A DNA stretch of 64,000 bases from Arhodomonas aquaeolei DSM 8974 (lineage in GTDB: Bacteria > Pseudomonadota > Gammaproteobacteria > Nitrococcales > Nitrococcaceae), in contig NZ_KB894800.1 of assembly GCF_000374645.1 (NCBI RefSeq), forward strand, positions 230,589 through 294,588. Direction: 5' to 3'. The notes under the pieces were generated by a model that was not told where the DNA came from, did no database searches, and saw only the letters and a list, made by a program, of their open reading frames with translations. Within the stretch, counting starts at the first letter, position 1; each line of letters starts with the position of its first letter. The translations under genes were made by a program, and so were the position numbers. Of the stretch, positions 35,770 through 44,398 are shown piece by piece.

Positions 35770-38019
35770 GTGACCCGGAAAACCCCACTGGTCCGCCTCG
35801 CATGGATTACCGCGCTCGCCACCCTGGCCCCCTCTGTCGCCGGGGCGGCCGACGGCCCGTGGGCGCTGTGCGGCCCGCCACTGACCCCGGCGCCCCTCGG
35901 TGATCCGGCCAAGCGCGACGACCCTGACACGCCCACGGAGGTGGACGCCGGCGCCGTACGCTACGACCAGGGACGCTACGTGCTCACCGGCGGCGCGGTG
36001 ATCCGGCGCGCGGATCGCAAGGTCACCGCGGAGCGCATGGAGTACCGCACCGACCCGGAGCGCGTGAGCGCCAGCGGCGACGTCCACTACGAAGAGGCCG
36101 GTGCGGTGGTCACCGCGGATGAGGCGGAGATGAACCTGGACGCCGACACCGGGCGCTTCTCGGCGGTGACCTACCGGGTCGACGCCGGCCACCTCCAGGG
36201 CAGCGCCAGCCGCGCCGAGCGCCTGGGCCCCAAGCGCAGCCGTTACTACGACGTGAGCCTGTCCACCTGCAACCCCGGCGAGGAGGTGTGGTTGCTGCAC
36301 GCCGGTACGGTCACCATCGACCGGGAGGAACGCCAGGGCACCGCGACCAATGCCTGGCTATCGGTCGCCGACGTGCCGGTATTCTATTCGCCGTGGCTGC
36401 GCTTCCCCGTCGGCAGCGAACGCATGACGGGCCTGCTGGCACCGAGCCTCGGCCAGAGCAGCAGCGGCGGCTTTCAGGTCGCCACGCCCTGGTACTGGAA
36501 CATCGCACCCAACCGCGACGCCACCATCACGCCGACGTACTACAGCAAACGCGGCCTGATGCTCGGCGGCGAGCTCCGCTACCTGGAGCCCTGGGCCGCG
36601 GGCGAGGTCCGCGGCACCTACCTGCCCGACGACAGCGCCTTCGGCGACGACCGTTGGCTCGTCCAGCAGCACCACCGCTTCGCCGTCGGCCGGCACTTCA
36701 GCGGCGAGGTCGAGCAACGCCGCGTAAGCGACGACGACTATCTGGACGACTTCGGCACCGGATTCAACGACAGCGACTTCACCTCGTCCGAGAGGAATCT
36801 CGAAAGCTACGCCCGGGCGTCCTGGAGCACGCAGGACTGGCAGGTCACCGCCGACGCCCAAGACTGGCAGACGATCGACCCGCGCGTGGCCCCGCGCGAC
36901 GAGCCCTATGCGCGCCGGCCCCGGCTGAGCTTCGACTACCGGCCGCTGATCACCGACCTGCCCCTGGACGTGTCTTTCGAGGCCGAGGCGGTGGATTTCG
37001 ACCACCCCCATCCGGAGCAGCGCGTCACCGGCCAGCGCTTCGACATCAAGCCACGATTGGCCCTGCCGCTGCGCTCGCTTGCCTACCATTTCGAGCCGGC
37101 GCTGTCCTGGCGCTACACCAGCTATCAGCTCGACGCCCCGGACGGCGCCAGCCGCAGCCCCGAGCGCAGCGTGCCGATCTACAGCCTGGACACGGGGTTG
37201 AGCTTCGTGCGCTACACCTCGTGGTTCGGTCATGACATGACCCAGACCCTGGAGCCACGGATGTTCTACCTCTACGTCCCCGAGCGCGACCAGGACGACC
37301 TGCCCACGTTCGACACCGACGCCTCGGACCTCAGCTACAGCCAGCTCTTCCGGGAGGAGCGCTTCAGCGGCCCGGACCGCGTGGGTGACGCCAACCAGCT
37401 AAGCCTCGGCGTGACCTCGCGCCTGCTGGATCAGAACACCGGCCGGAACTACCTGCGCTTCTCCGCCGGCCAGATCTTCTATTTCGACGACCGCGAGGTC
37501 ACGCTGGATGGCAGCGACGACACCGAGGAGCGCTCCGACTACTTCACCGAGCTCCGGCTGAATCTGCCCCTCGGGCTGAGCAGCACCATCAACTACAGCT
37601 GGGACGAGGCCGATTTCGGGAACCACGACCTCTACAGCCGGGTCCGATGGAACAATGGCGGCCCGCTGCTGCTCAACGTCAGCTACCGCGACCGCAGCGG
37701 CGAGGGCCGCAACCCGCTGGAGCAGGCGGAGACGAGCTTCGCGCTGTCCGTCTCGCCGCGCTGGTCGGTGCTCGGCGGCTGGAACCAGGATCTGCTCGAG
37801 AAGGAGACGGACGAGCGCTTCATCGGCCTGGAGTACGAGAGCTGCTGCTACGCGATCCGCGCGGTCTACCAGGCGACCCAGGACAACGCCCCCGGCGACA
37901 ACCTGGAAAACCAGATCCTGCTCCAGTTCGCGCTCAAGGGCCTGGGTGGCCTCGGTGATACAATCCCCCAGTTTTTCGAGAATGCGGTGCCGGGCTACAA
38001 GGCCCGGCCAGGCTACTGA
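35770..38019 (+). CDS. lptD: LPS assembly outer-membrane protein LptD
   Basis: A 749-residue beta-barrel that inserts LPS into the outer leaflet with LptE. Signal peptide about 1-26. The N-terminal OstA/jellyroll domain (about 55-190) precedes a barrel with many alternating strands. The four cysteines needed for the inter-domain disulfides are all present: Cys34, Cys167, Cys692 and Cys693 (ESCCYAIR). The start is GTG at 35770 with an AGGAG site. The C-terminus ends GYKARPGY rather than in a typical terminal Phe strand. It leads the lptD-surA-pdxA-rsmA operon. Confidence 0.96.
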   Translation: MTRKTPLVRLAWITALATLAPSVAGAADGPWALCGPPLTPAPLGDPAKRDDPDTPTEVDAGAVRYDQGRYVLTGGAVIRRADRKVTAERMEYRTDPERVSASGDVHYEEAGAVVTADEAEMNLDADTGRFSAVTYRVDAGHLQGSASRAERLGPKRSRYYDVSLSTCNPGEEVWLLHAGTVTIDREERQGTATNAWLSVADVPVFYSPWLRFPVGSERMTGLLAPSLGQSSSGGFQVATPWYWNIAPNRDATITPTYYSKRGLMLGGELRYLEPWAAGEVRGTYLPDDSAFGDDRWLVQQHHRFAVGRHFSGEVEQRRVSDDDYLDDFGTGFNDSDFTSSERNLESYARASWSTQDWQVTADAQDWQTIDPRVAPRDEPYARRPRLSFDYRPLITDLPLDVSFEAEAVDFDHPHPEQRVTGQRFDIKPRLALPLRSLAYHFEPALSWRYTSYQLDAPDGASRSPERSVPIYSLDTGLSFVRYTSWFGHDMTQTLEPRMFYLYVPERDQDDLPTFDTDASDLSYSQLFREERFSGPDRVGDANQLSLGVTSRLLDQNTGRNYLRFSAGQIFYFDDREVTLDGSDDTEERSDYFTELRLNLPLGLSSTINYSWDEADFGNHDLYSRVRWNNGGPLLLNVSYRDRSGEGRNPLEQAETSFALSVSPRWSVLGGWNQDLLEKETDERFIGLEYESCCYAIRAVYQATQDNAPGDNLENQILLQFALKGLGGLGDTIPQFFENAVPGYKARPGY

Positions 38020-38075
38020 CCGGACGCGGTGCCCGCGTGCACCGGGCGTCCCCACGACTGATCGAGGTATAGACC

Positions 38076-39383
38076 GTGTTGCGCATGAGCCTCTACCGGT
38101 GCATCGCCGCCGCCTTCCTGACGCTCGCCCTGGCGGGGCCGGCGGCGGCCCAGCTGCTGGACCGGATCGTCGCCGTGGTCAACGAAGACGTCATCCTGAT
38201 GTCGGAATTCCAGGACGAGCTCGCCCAGGTCCGCTCGCAGCTGCAGCAGCGTGACATCGAGGCGCCGTCGGAGCAGGAGCTGCGCCAGCAGGTCCTGGAG
38301 CGCCTGGTCGTCGAGCAGCTCCAGATCGACGCCGCCAACCGGCGCGGCATCACCGTCGACCAGGCCACGCTCGACGCCGCGGTCCGCCGCGTGGCCGAAC
38401 GCAACAACCTGGACCTGCGCGGCTTCCGCGACGCCCTCGTCAATCAGGGCATGTCCATGGACGGGTTCCGCGAGCGCCTGCGCCGCCAGATCCTTGTCCA
38501 GCGCCTGCGCCAGCGCGTCATGGATCAGCGGGTCAACGTCACGCCCCAGGAGATCGAGCAGTACACCGCGCGCCTCGCCGAGGACCAGCAGGAGTACCAC
38601 CTCCGACACATCCTTGTGGCGCTACCGGAGGCGGCCTCGCCCGAGGCCATCTCCGACGCCCGCGACAAGGCCGAGGCCCTGCGCCGCCAGCTCACCGAGG
38701 GCGGCGCCAACTTCGCGACCCTGGCGGCGGCGCGCTCGGACGGGCGCAACGCGCTGGAGGGTGGCGATCTCGGCTGGCGCCGGGCCGGCGAGCTGCCGGG
38801 CGTTATCGCCGACCGCCTGAACGCCCTCGACCCCGGCGGGATCAGCGAGGTTCTGCGCACGCCCTCGGGCTTCCACCTGTTCAAGATGGAGGACCGCCGC
38901 GCCGCCGAGCGGCACGTCGTCACCCAGAGCCATATCCGCCACATCATGATCCAGACCAATGAGGTCGTCACCGACAGCGACGCCCGCAAACGGCTGCAGT
39001 CGCTGCGCCAGCGCATCGAGGGCGGCGCCTCGTTCGAGGCACTCGCCCGCGCGAACTCCGATGACAAGGCCACCGCCGCCGACGGCGGCGACATGGGCTG
39101 GCTCGGCCCGCAGGAGATGCCGCCGGCCGTCCGCCGCGCCGTCGAGGGCATGCAGGCCGGCAGCGTGAGCCGGGCGTTCAAGTCCCGCAACGGCTGGCAC
39201 CTGATCCAGCTGGTCGAACAGCGGCGCAAGGACACCACCGAGGCCTACCGCCGCAACCAGGCCGCCGAGCAGCTGCGCCAGCGCAAAGAGGACGAGGAGC
39301 TCGAGCTGTGGCTGCGCCAGCTCCGCGAGGAGGCCTACGTGGACTACCGCCTCGACAACCCGGCAGGGGCCGCCAACTCGTGA
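38076..39383 (+). CDS. surA: periplasmic chaperone/peptidyl-prolyl isomerase SurA
   Basis: A 435-residue periplasmic chaperone for outer-membrane proteins, including LptD. Signal peptide about 1-25 (AAAFLTLALAGPAAA), N-terminal chaperone domain (LLDRIVAVVNEDVILMSEFQ), then two parvulin domains (about 170-270 and 285-385, each with an H-I-L/M strand such as LRHILVALPE and IRHIMIQTNE). The C-terminal helix ends the protein. GTG start at 38076 with GAGGT seven bases upstream. It follows lptD by 56 bp and overlaps pdxA by 4 bp. Confidence 0.96.
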   Translation: MLRMSLYRCIAAAFLTLALAGPAAAQLLDRIVAVVNEDVILMSEFQDELAQVRSQLQQRDIEAPSEQELRQQVLERLVVEQLQIDAANRRGITVDQATLDAAVRRVAERNNLDLRGFRDALVNQGMSMDGFRERLRRQILVQRLRQRVMDQRVNVTPQEIEQYTARLAEDQQEYHLRHILVALPEAASPEAISDARDKAEALRRQLTEGGANFATLAAARSDGRNALEGGDLGWRRAGELPGVIADRLNALDPGGISEVLRTPSGFHLFKMEDRRAAERHVVTQSHIRHIMIQTNEVVTDSDARKRLQSLRQRIEGGASFEALARANSDDKATAADGGDMGWLGPQEMPPAVRRAVEGMQAGSVSRAFKSRNGWHLIQLVEQRRKDTTEAYRRNQAAEQLRQRKEDEELELWLRQLREEAYVDYRLDNPAGAANS

Positions 39384-40363
39384 CCGCCCCCGCCCTGGCG
39401 GTCACCATGGGCGAGCCGGCGGGCATCGGTCCGGACCTGCTCGCCATGCTCGCGGCGAACCCGCCGGCCGACTGCCGCCCGGTACTGGTGGGCGATCCGG
39501 AGGTGATCGCCACACGGGCCCGGACTCTCGGACTGGATATCGAGCTCGTGCCCTACCGCCCGGACGCACCGGCCCCGGACCACGGACTGGAGATCGAGGC
39601 GGTCGCGATGCACAAGGCGGTGACCCCGGGACGGCTGGACCCCGGCAACGCCACCGCCGTGCTCGCCATGCTCGACGCCGCCCTGGGCGGCTGTCTTGAC
39701 GGGCACTTCGCCGGCATGGTCACCGCCCCCGTGCACAAGGGTGTGATCAACGAGGCCGGCGTACCCTTCAGCGGCCACACGGAATACCTCGCCCACCACA
39801 GCGGCGGCGACCTGCCGGTGATGATGCTCGTCGCCGGCGGACTGCGCGTGGCGCTGGTCACCACCCACCTGCCCCTGCGCGAGGTCGCCGACGCGATCAC
39901 CGCCGGGCGCCTGGAGCGGGTGACCCGCACGCTCGAGGACGAACTGCGCCGGCGCTTCGGCATCGCCGCACCCCGGATCCTTGTCGCCGGCGTCAATCCC
40001 CACGCCGGCGAGGGCGGCCACCTCGGAGGCGAGGAGATCGAGGTGGTCACACCCGTGCTCGAACGCCTGCGCGGCGAGGGCATGGCGCTCACCGGACCGC
40101 TGCCCGCCGATACCCTGTTCACCCCCGAGCACCTGGACCACGCCGACGCGGTGCTCGCCATGTATCACGACCAGGGGCTGCCGGTGCTCAAGTACGCGGG
40201 CTTCGGCGAAGCGGTGAACGTCACCCTGGGGCTGCCCGTGGTGCGCACCTCCGTCGATCACGGCACCGCCCTGGACCTCGCCGGCAGCGGCCGGGCGCGG
40301 GACGGCAGCCTCCGCGCCGCGATCGAGCTCGCCACCCGCCTCGCGACCGGGGGCGGCCGTTGA
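39380..40363 (+). CDS. pdxA: 4-hydroxythreonine-4-phosphate dehydrogenase PdxA
   Basis: A 327-residue NAD-dependent enzyme of pyridoxal phosphate synthesis. Motifs: [15 protein letters not shown] at the start, metal-binding histidines in [20 protein letters not shown]-like [15 protein letters not shown], and the final histidine in [13 protein letters not shown]. The start is a GTG overlapping the surA stop (GTGA), and its own stop overlaps the rsmA start, so translation through surA-pdxA-rsmA is coupled. It shares the usual gammaproteobacterial order. Confidence 0.96.
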   Translation: MTAPALAVTMGEPAGIGPDLLAMLAANPPADCRPVLVGDPEVIATRARTLGLDIELVPYRPDAPAPDHGLEIEAVAMHKAVTPGRLDPGNATAVLAMLDAALGGCLDGHFAGMVTAPVHKGVINEAGVPFSGHTEYLAHHSGGDLPVMMLVAGGLRVALVTTHLPLREVADAITAGRLERVTRTLEDELRRRFGIAAPRILVAGVNPHAGEGGHLGGEEIEVVTPVLERLRGEGMALTGPLPADTLFTPEHLDHADAVLAMYHDQGLPVLKYAGFGEAVNVTLGLPVVRTSVDHGTALDLAGSGRARDGSLRAAIELATRLATGGGR

Positions 40364-41130
40364 GCCACCGGCCCCGCAAGCGCTTCGGACAGAACTTCCT
40401 CCATGAGCGCGCCTACATCGAGCGCATGATCGCCGCCATCGCACCGGTGTCCGGCGAGGCCATCGTGGAGATCGGTCCCGGCCAGGGCGCGCTCACCCGG
40501 CCGCTGCTGGAGGCCGCCGGGGCACTCACGGTCATCGAGCTCGACCGCGACCTCATCGCCGGACTGGAGCGCCTCGACGCCGGCAGCAGCCGGCTGCGCA
40601 TCATTCAGGGCGACGCCCTGCGAGTCGATCCGGCCTCGCTGGGCGAGGGGCCGATCCGCATCGTCGGCAACCTGCCCTACAACATCTCCACGCCGCTGCT
40701 CTTCCACCTCACCGCCGGTACCGCGCCCGTCTCCGACCTGCACCTCCTGCTCCAGCGCGAGGTCGTCGAACGCATGGCCGCGGCACCGGGGGGCGGCACC
40801 TACGGCCGGCTGTCGGTGATGATCCAGTACCGCTGCCGGGTGGAGCCGCTGTTCGATGTCCCGCCCGGGGCGTTCACGCCGGCCCCCCGGGTCACCTCGA
40901 CCTTCGTGCGCCTGGTGCCTCATGCCGCCCCGCCGGTCGACGTGCCCGACGAGGAGCGCCTCGCCACCGTGGTTACCCGTGCGTTCGCGGCCCGGCGCAA
41001 GACCCTGCGCAATGCCCTGTCCGGGCTGCTCGAAACCGACGCCATCGCCGCGGCCGGGATCGACCCGCGGACACGCGCCGAAACGCTGAGCCTCGACGAC
41101 TTCGCCGCGCTCGCACGCCGACTGGGCTGA
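40360..41130 (+). CDS. rsmA: 16S rRNA (adenine1518/1519-N6)-dimethyltransferase RsmA (KsgA)
   Basis: A 256-residue SAM-dependent enzyme making four methylations on two adjacent adenines near the 16S 3' end. Motifs: [11 protein letters not shown] at the start, [16 protein letters not shown] (SAM motif I), [17 protein letters not shown] (NLPY catalytic motif). The likely start is TTG at 40360, overlapping the pdxA stop by 4 bp; no ATG lies near the family start. In E. coli apaG-apaH follow; here apaG is absent from the window and apaH lies 2 kb on, after two other genes. Confidence 0.96.
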   Translation: MSHRPRKRFGQNFLHERAYIERMIAAIAPVSGEAIVEIGPGQGALTRPLLEAAGALTVIELDRDLIAGLERLDAGSSRLRIIQGDALRVDPASLGEGPIRIVGNLPYNISTPLLFHLTAGTAPVSDLHLLLQREVVERMAAAPGGGTYGRLSVMIQYRCRVEPLFDVPPGAFTPAPRVTSTFVRLVPHAAPPVDVPDEERLATVVTRAFAARRKTLRNALSGLLETDAIAAAGIDPRTRAETLSLDDFAALARRLG

Positions 41131-41210
41131 AGCGGACACGGAGCGCTTCTCCACGGCGCGTGCGTGCATTACCCTGAGGCCATGCCTAATGCCGACGGGG
41201 AGGCCATGGC

Positions 41211-41642
41211 ATGGAGGGGTATCAGCACATTCTGCTGGCCGCGGATTTCCAGGACGACAGCGCCTGTGTGGGCCTGCGCGCCCGGGACATGGCGGAGCGC
41301 TACGGCGCCCGGCTAAGCCTGCTGCACGTGGTGGAGAACATGCCGGTGGAGCCCGGCAACGAGCTCATGATCCCACCCACCGCGAACGTGGAGCAGGAAC
41401 TGCTCGCCAATGCCGAACGCCGCCTGCGCGAGCTCGGGGAGAAACTGGGCGTCGCCGAGGACGATCGGGAGGTGCGGGTCGGACAGACCAAGCGCGAGAT
41501 CATCGAACATGCGCAGGAATGCGGCGCGGACCTCATCGTGGTGGGCTCACACAGCCGCCACGGTCTCGCACTGCTGCTCGGCTCGACGGCGAACGCGCTA
41601 CTCCACGGCGCGCCCTGCGACGTCCTCGCGGTGCGCCTCTAG
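41211..41642 (+). CDS. universal stress protein, UspA family
   Basis: A 143-residue single-domain USP. It begins with the family strand YQHILLAADFQDDS and ends with the ATP-loop motif VVGSHSRHGLALLLGSTANA followed by APCDVLAVRL, which fits the G-2x-G-9x-G(S/T) nucleotide-binding pattern. Function is stress protection in a general sense; no specific role can be read. It stands alone with GGGGAGG upstream (41199-41205), between rsmA and a small minus-strand frame. Confidence 0.93.
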   Translation: MEGYQHILLAADFQDDSACVGLRARDMAERYGARLSLLHVVENMPVEPGNELMIPPTANVEQELLANAERRLRELGEKLGVAEDDREVRVGQTKREIIEHAQECGADLIVVGSHSRHGLALLLGSTANALLHGAPCDVLAVRL

Positions 41643-41676
41643 CGGCAGCGCCCCGGGCGTGTTGCGCCTGCGGGCC

Positions 41677-41760
41677 TCAGAGGTAGGGGACGAACACCGA
41701 GGCCGCAAAGGCCACGGCGACGGCAATCGTCAGAGATGTCAGCAGATCGGGTTTTCGCAT
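41677..41760 (-). CDS. possible 27-residue single-helix membrane peptide
   Basis: An ATG frame encodes MRKPDLLTSLTIAVAV followed by AFAASVFVPYL: a short basic N-terminus and one hydrophobic segment able to span the membrane. It lies alone on the minus strand in the 298-bp gap between the universal stress gene and transaldolase. The ribosome site is weak (AGCGAG). Small membrane peptides of this form are common, but chance cannot be excluded. Confidence 0.3.
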   Translation of the reverse strand: MRKPDLLTSLTIAVAVAFAASVFVPYL

Positions 41761-41940
41761 GATGGCTCGCTGTTTCCGGCGCCTGCGCCCCCGGCCGACG
41801 ATACATGCCACCGGAAGCGAACGCGCTAGAGCGTAACACAACATGACCGCCCGCAACTTTGCGGAAACCCGGCAATATGCCGATTCCGCACCGCGGTCGG
41901 CCCCGGGGAGACGACGATCACGACCAACAGGGAAACCGGG

Positions 41941-43062
41941 ATGAGCAACACCCCCCTGCACCACCTGCAACGCCTCGGCCAGAGCGTGTGGCTGGACACC
42001 ATCCACCGCGGCCTCATCGACGACGGCGGCCTGCATGCCCACCTCGAACGTGACGCGGTCACCGGGGTGACCACCAATCCGACCATCTTCGACCAGGCGA
42101 TCGCCGACGGCACACGCTACGACAGCGCGCTCCGCGCGGCGCTGGCGCGACATCCCGAGGCCCGGGCGGAAGACCTGTTCTTCGAGCTCGCGATCGCGGA
42201 CGTGTGCGACGCGGCCGACATCCTCCTGCCCGTCTACGAGGCCACGGAAGGGCGGGACGGCTTCGTCAGCATGGAGGTTTCCCCGCTGCTCGCCGGCGAC
42301 AGCGAGGCCAGCATCGAGCAGGCGTGCTGGCTGGTCGAGCGCATCGAGCGCGATAACCTCATGGTCAAGATCCCGGGCACTGAGGCCGGACTGGCGGCCA
42401 TCGAGACCCTCACCGCGCGGGGCATCAACGTCAACACGACGCTGCTGTTCTCCCGCGAGCGCTACGCCCAGGTGCTCGAGCACTGGCTCCGCGGCCTGGA
42501 ACACCGGCTCGACCGCGGCCTGGAGGTCACGGGCATCGATGCCGTGGCGAGCTTCTTCGTCAGCCGCGTGGACGCCGCGGTGGACCGGGAGCTTGAGGCC
42601 GCGGGCCCCGGTGCGCTGGAGGCCCTGGGCGGACGTGCCGCCATCGCCAATGCGGCAGCGGCCTACCGCCACTATCAGGAGATGCGCCACGGCGAGCGCT
42701 TCGCCCGGCTGGAAGAGGCAGGCGCTCACCCCCAGCGGCTGCTGTGGGCCTCCACGGGTACCAAAAACCCGGAATACAGCGATGTTCTCTATGTGGAGGG
42801 TCTCGCCGGCAGCGAGACCGTCACCACCCTGCCGCCGGCCACCCTCGAGGCGTTCCGGGACCACGGCCACGCCGCCGAGGGGCTGAGCGCGGCGATGGAA
42901 AGCGCGGATGCCGTGCTCGCCGGCCTCGCCGATCACGGCATCGTCCTGAACGCCATCACCGAGCGGCTGGAACACGAGGGCGTGGCGGCGTTCGAGCGCA
43001 GCTACGTCCACCTCCTCGAGACACTGGAGGACCGCCGCCGGGCACTCACCACGGCGACCTGA
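41941..43062 (+). CDS. tal: transaldolase
   Basis: A 373-residue enzyme of the pentose phosphate pathway, of the longer (type found in actinobacteria and cyanobacteria) transaldolase group. It begins LHHLQRLGQSVWLDTIHRG and has GVTTNPTIFDQAI; the Schiff-base lysine is in NLMVKIPGTEAG (about residue 143). WASTGTKNPEYSDVLYVE is the conserved phosphate-binding region. A GGGAAACCGGG stretch precedes the ATG. A good terminator follows directly. Confidence 0.93.
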   Translation: MSNTPLHHLQRLGQSVWLDTIHRGLIDDGGLHAHLERDAVTGVTTNPTIFDQAIADGTRYDSALRAALARHPEARAEDLFFELAIADVCDAADILLPVYEATEGRDGFVSMEVSPLLAGDSEASIEQACWLVERIERDNLMVKIPGTEAGLAAIETLTARGINVNTTLLFSRERYAQVLEHWLRGLEHRLDRGLEVTGIDAVASFFVSRVDAAVDRELEAAGPGALEALGGRAAIANAAAAYRHYQEMRHGERFARLEEAGAHPQRLLWASTGTKNPEYSDVLYVEGLAGSETVTTLPPATLEAFRDHGHAAEGLSAAMESADAVLAGLADHGIVLNAITERLEHEGVAAFERSYVHLLETLEDRRRALTTAT

Positions 43063-43064
43063 CG

Positions 43065-43083
43065 CCCCGAATCGCGGGGTTTT
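43065..43083 (+). terminator. rho-independent terminator after tal
   Basis: CCCCG (43065-43069) pairs with CGGGG (43075-43079) around a 5-nt loop and is followed by TTTT. It lies 2 bp after the tal stop codon. Confidence 0.75.
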
Positions 43084-43163
43084 CCTCGGCGTGCTGCTCT
43101 GCAACACTGCAGGGACGTGCCCGGGCCGGCACCCGAATCCATCGCCAGTGAGGAGGCCATCCG

Positions 43164-44009
43164 GTGGCCGTTTACGCAATCGGCGACATACAGGGCTGCT
43201 ACGACGCGCTGCAACGGCTGCTCGAACGGATCCGCTTCGATCCGGCGGCGGACCGCCTGTGGTTCACCGGCGATCTGGTCAACCGCGGACCGCAGTCACT
43301 GCAGACCCTGCGCCTCGTGCGCGGGCTCGGTTCGTCTGCGGTGACGGTGCTCGGTAACCACGACATCCACCTCCTCGGTATCGCCGCCGGGTTCGCCCGC
43401 GCCAAACGCACGGACACGGTCACCGAAATCATCGAGGCCGAGGACGGCGAGGAGCTGCTCGAATGGCTGCGGCGCTGCCCGCTGCTGCACGAGTCGGCGG
43501 AATTCCCGGGCCGGGTGCTGGTGCATGCCGGCCTCTCCCCCGCCTGGAGCCTGGAGGAGGCCCGGGCGGCCGCCCGCGAGGTGGAGGCGGTGCTCGGCGG
43601 CGACGATCACCGGGCGTTCCTGCGCCATCTCTACGGCAACCGCCCCGACCGCTGGGACCCCGCCCTCGAGGGCTGGGAACGCCTGCGCTACATCACCAAC
43701 GCCCTGACCCGGATGCGCTTCTGCAGCACCGATGGCCGGCTGCTGCTGGACTACAAGGGCTCGCCGGCACAGGCCCCGCGGGGATACTACCCCTGGTTCC
43801 GGGTTCCTCACCGGGCTCTCGACAAGGGCGGGCTGCAGGTGGTCTTCGGCCACTGGTCGACATTGGGACTGATCTCGGACGCCCGCGTGCTGTCGCTGGA
43901 TACGGGCTGCCTGTGGGGTGGCTCCCTCACCGCGGCACGGCTCGACGACGGCGACGCGATAACCGCCGTCGCCTGCGAGGCCGCGCTGCAGCCCGGCCCC
44001 GGCCGCTGA
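43164..44009 (+). CDS. apaH: symmetrical bis(5'-nucleosyl)-tetraphosphatase
   Basis: A 281-residue metallophosphoesterase that cleaves Ap4A to two ADP, and also removes Np4 caps from RNA. Metal-binding motifs are all visible: GDIQGCYDALQ, FTGDLVNRGPQS, LGNHDIHLL, VHAGLSPAW and GHWSTLG. GTG start at 43164 with an excellent GAGGAGG site. apaG, its usual upstream partner, is not in the window. Confidence 0.95.
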   Translation: MAVYAIGDIQGCYDALQRLLERIRFDPAADRLWFTGDLVNRGPQSLQTLRLVRGLGSSAVTVLGNHDIHLLGIAAGFARAKRTDTVTEIIEAEDGEELLEWLRRCPLLHESAEFPGRVLVHAGLSPAWSLEEARAAAREVEAVLGGDDHRAFLRHLYGNRPDRWDPALEGWERLRYITNALTRMRFCSTDGRLLLDYKGSPAQAPRGYYPWFRVPHRALDKGGLQVVFGHWSTLGLISDARVLSLDTGCLWGGSLTAARLDDGDAITAVACEAALQPGPGR

Positions 44010-44053
44010 GACCGCGACCGGCCGGGGGTTGCATCCGGGGGGGCATTCCTGCC

Positions 44054-44079
44054 TATACTCGCGCTGGGTGGTCAGACCA
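44054..44079 (+). promoter_or_regulatory. TRAP operon promoter with GntR-type operator
   Basis: TATACT (44054-44059) is a good -10; TTGCAT (44029-44034) could be the -35 but with 19-bp spacing. Ten bases downstream lies TGGTC-A-GACCA (44069-44079), a perfect palindrome matching the FadR/VanR-type GntR consensus. It covers the expected start site, so binding would block transcription. No gene for such a regulator is adjacent; the regulator at 19952 has a different operator next to it. Confidence 0.6.
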
Positions 44080-44172
44080 AAACAAGCATCCGCCAAGATG
44101 CCCTGACCCGTAACGAACCGGGGAGCGCGGCAGACGACACAAAGCCGCGCGGCCGTGGACCGGAGGGGAGCC

Positions 44173-44319
44173 ATGACGACAACCACTGGCACGCCCATGC
44201 GCAGCGCGACCGTGGCAGGTCTCCCGTCCCTGTCTTCCCCGCCGTTCCCATCAATGTCCGGATACCCGGTATCCACCGGGCCGGCATATCCGCGGCACAA
44301 CCGCGTGTATGCACCATAA
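44173..44319 (+). CDS. possible 48-residue leader peptide upstream of the TRAP operon
   Basis: An ATG frame (MTTTTGTPMRSATVAGLPSL, ending NRVYAP, stop TAA) has a strong GGAGGGGAG ribosome site, five to six bases ahead. It is rich in Ser, Pro and Thr, without membrane segments or recognisable domains. It sits between the promoter/operator (44054-44079) and dctP (44399), so it would be in the leader of that mRNA. The ribosome site argues for translation; the composition does not argue for a folded protein. Confidence 0.35.
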   Translation: MTTTTGTPMRSATVAGLPSLSSPPFPSMSGYPVSTGPAYPRHNRVYAP

Positions 44320-44398
44320 TCGGAGTGAAAAAACGACTCCAAAACCCTGCAAGGCGCCCCGGCGCAAGCAGTTCAGCGCACTTTACAGGAGGCAGAGT

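Noticed and set aside
44187-44200. A sigma-54-like sequence (TGGCACG-CCCA-TGC) inside the TRAP leader
   Set aside because: The spacing between GG and GC is 9 rather than 10 nt and the TT before GC is missing; one-base changes in this spacing normally abolish the promoter.
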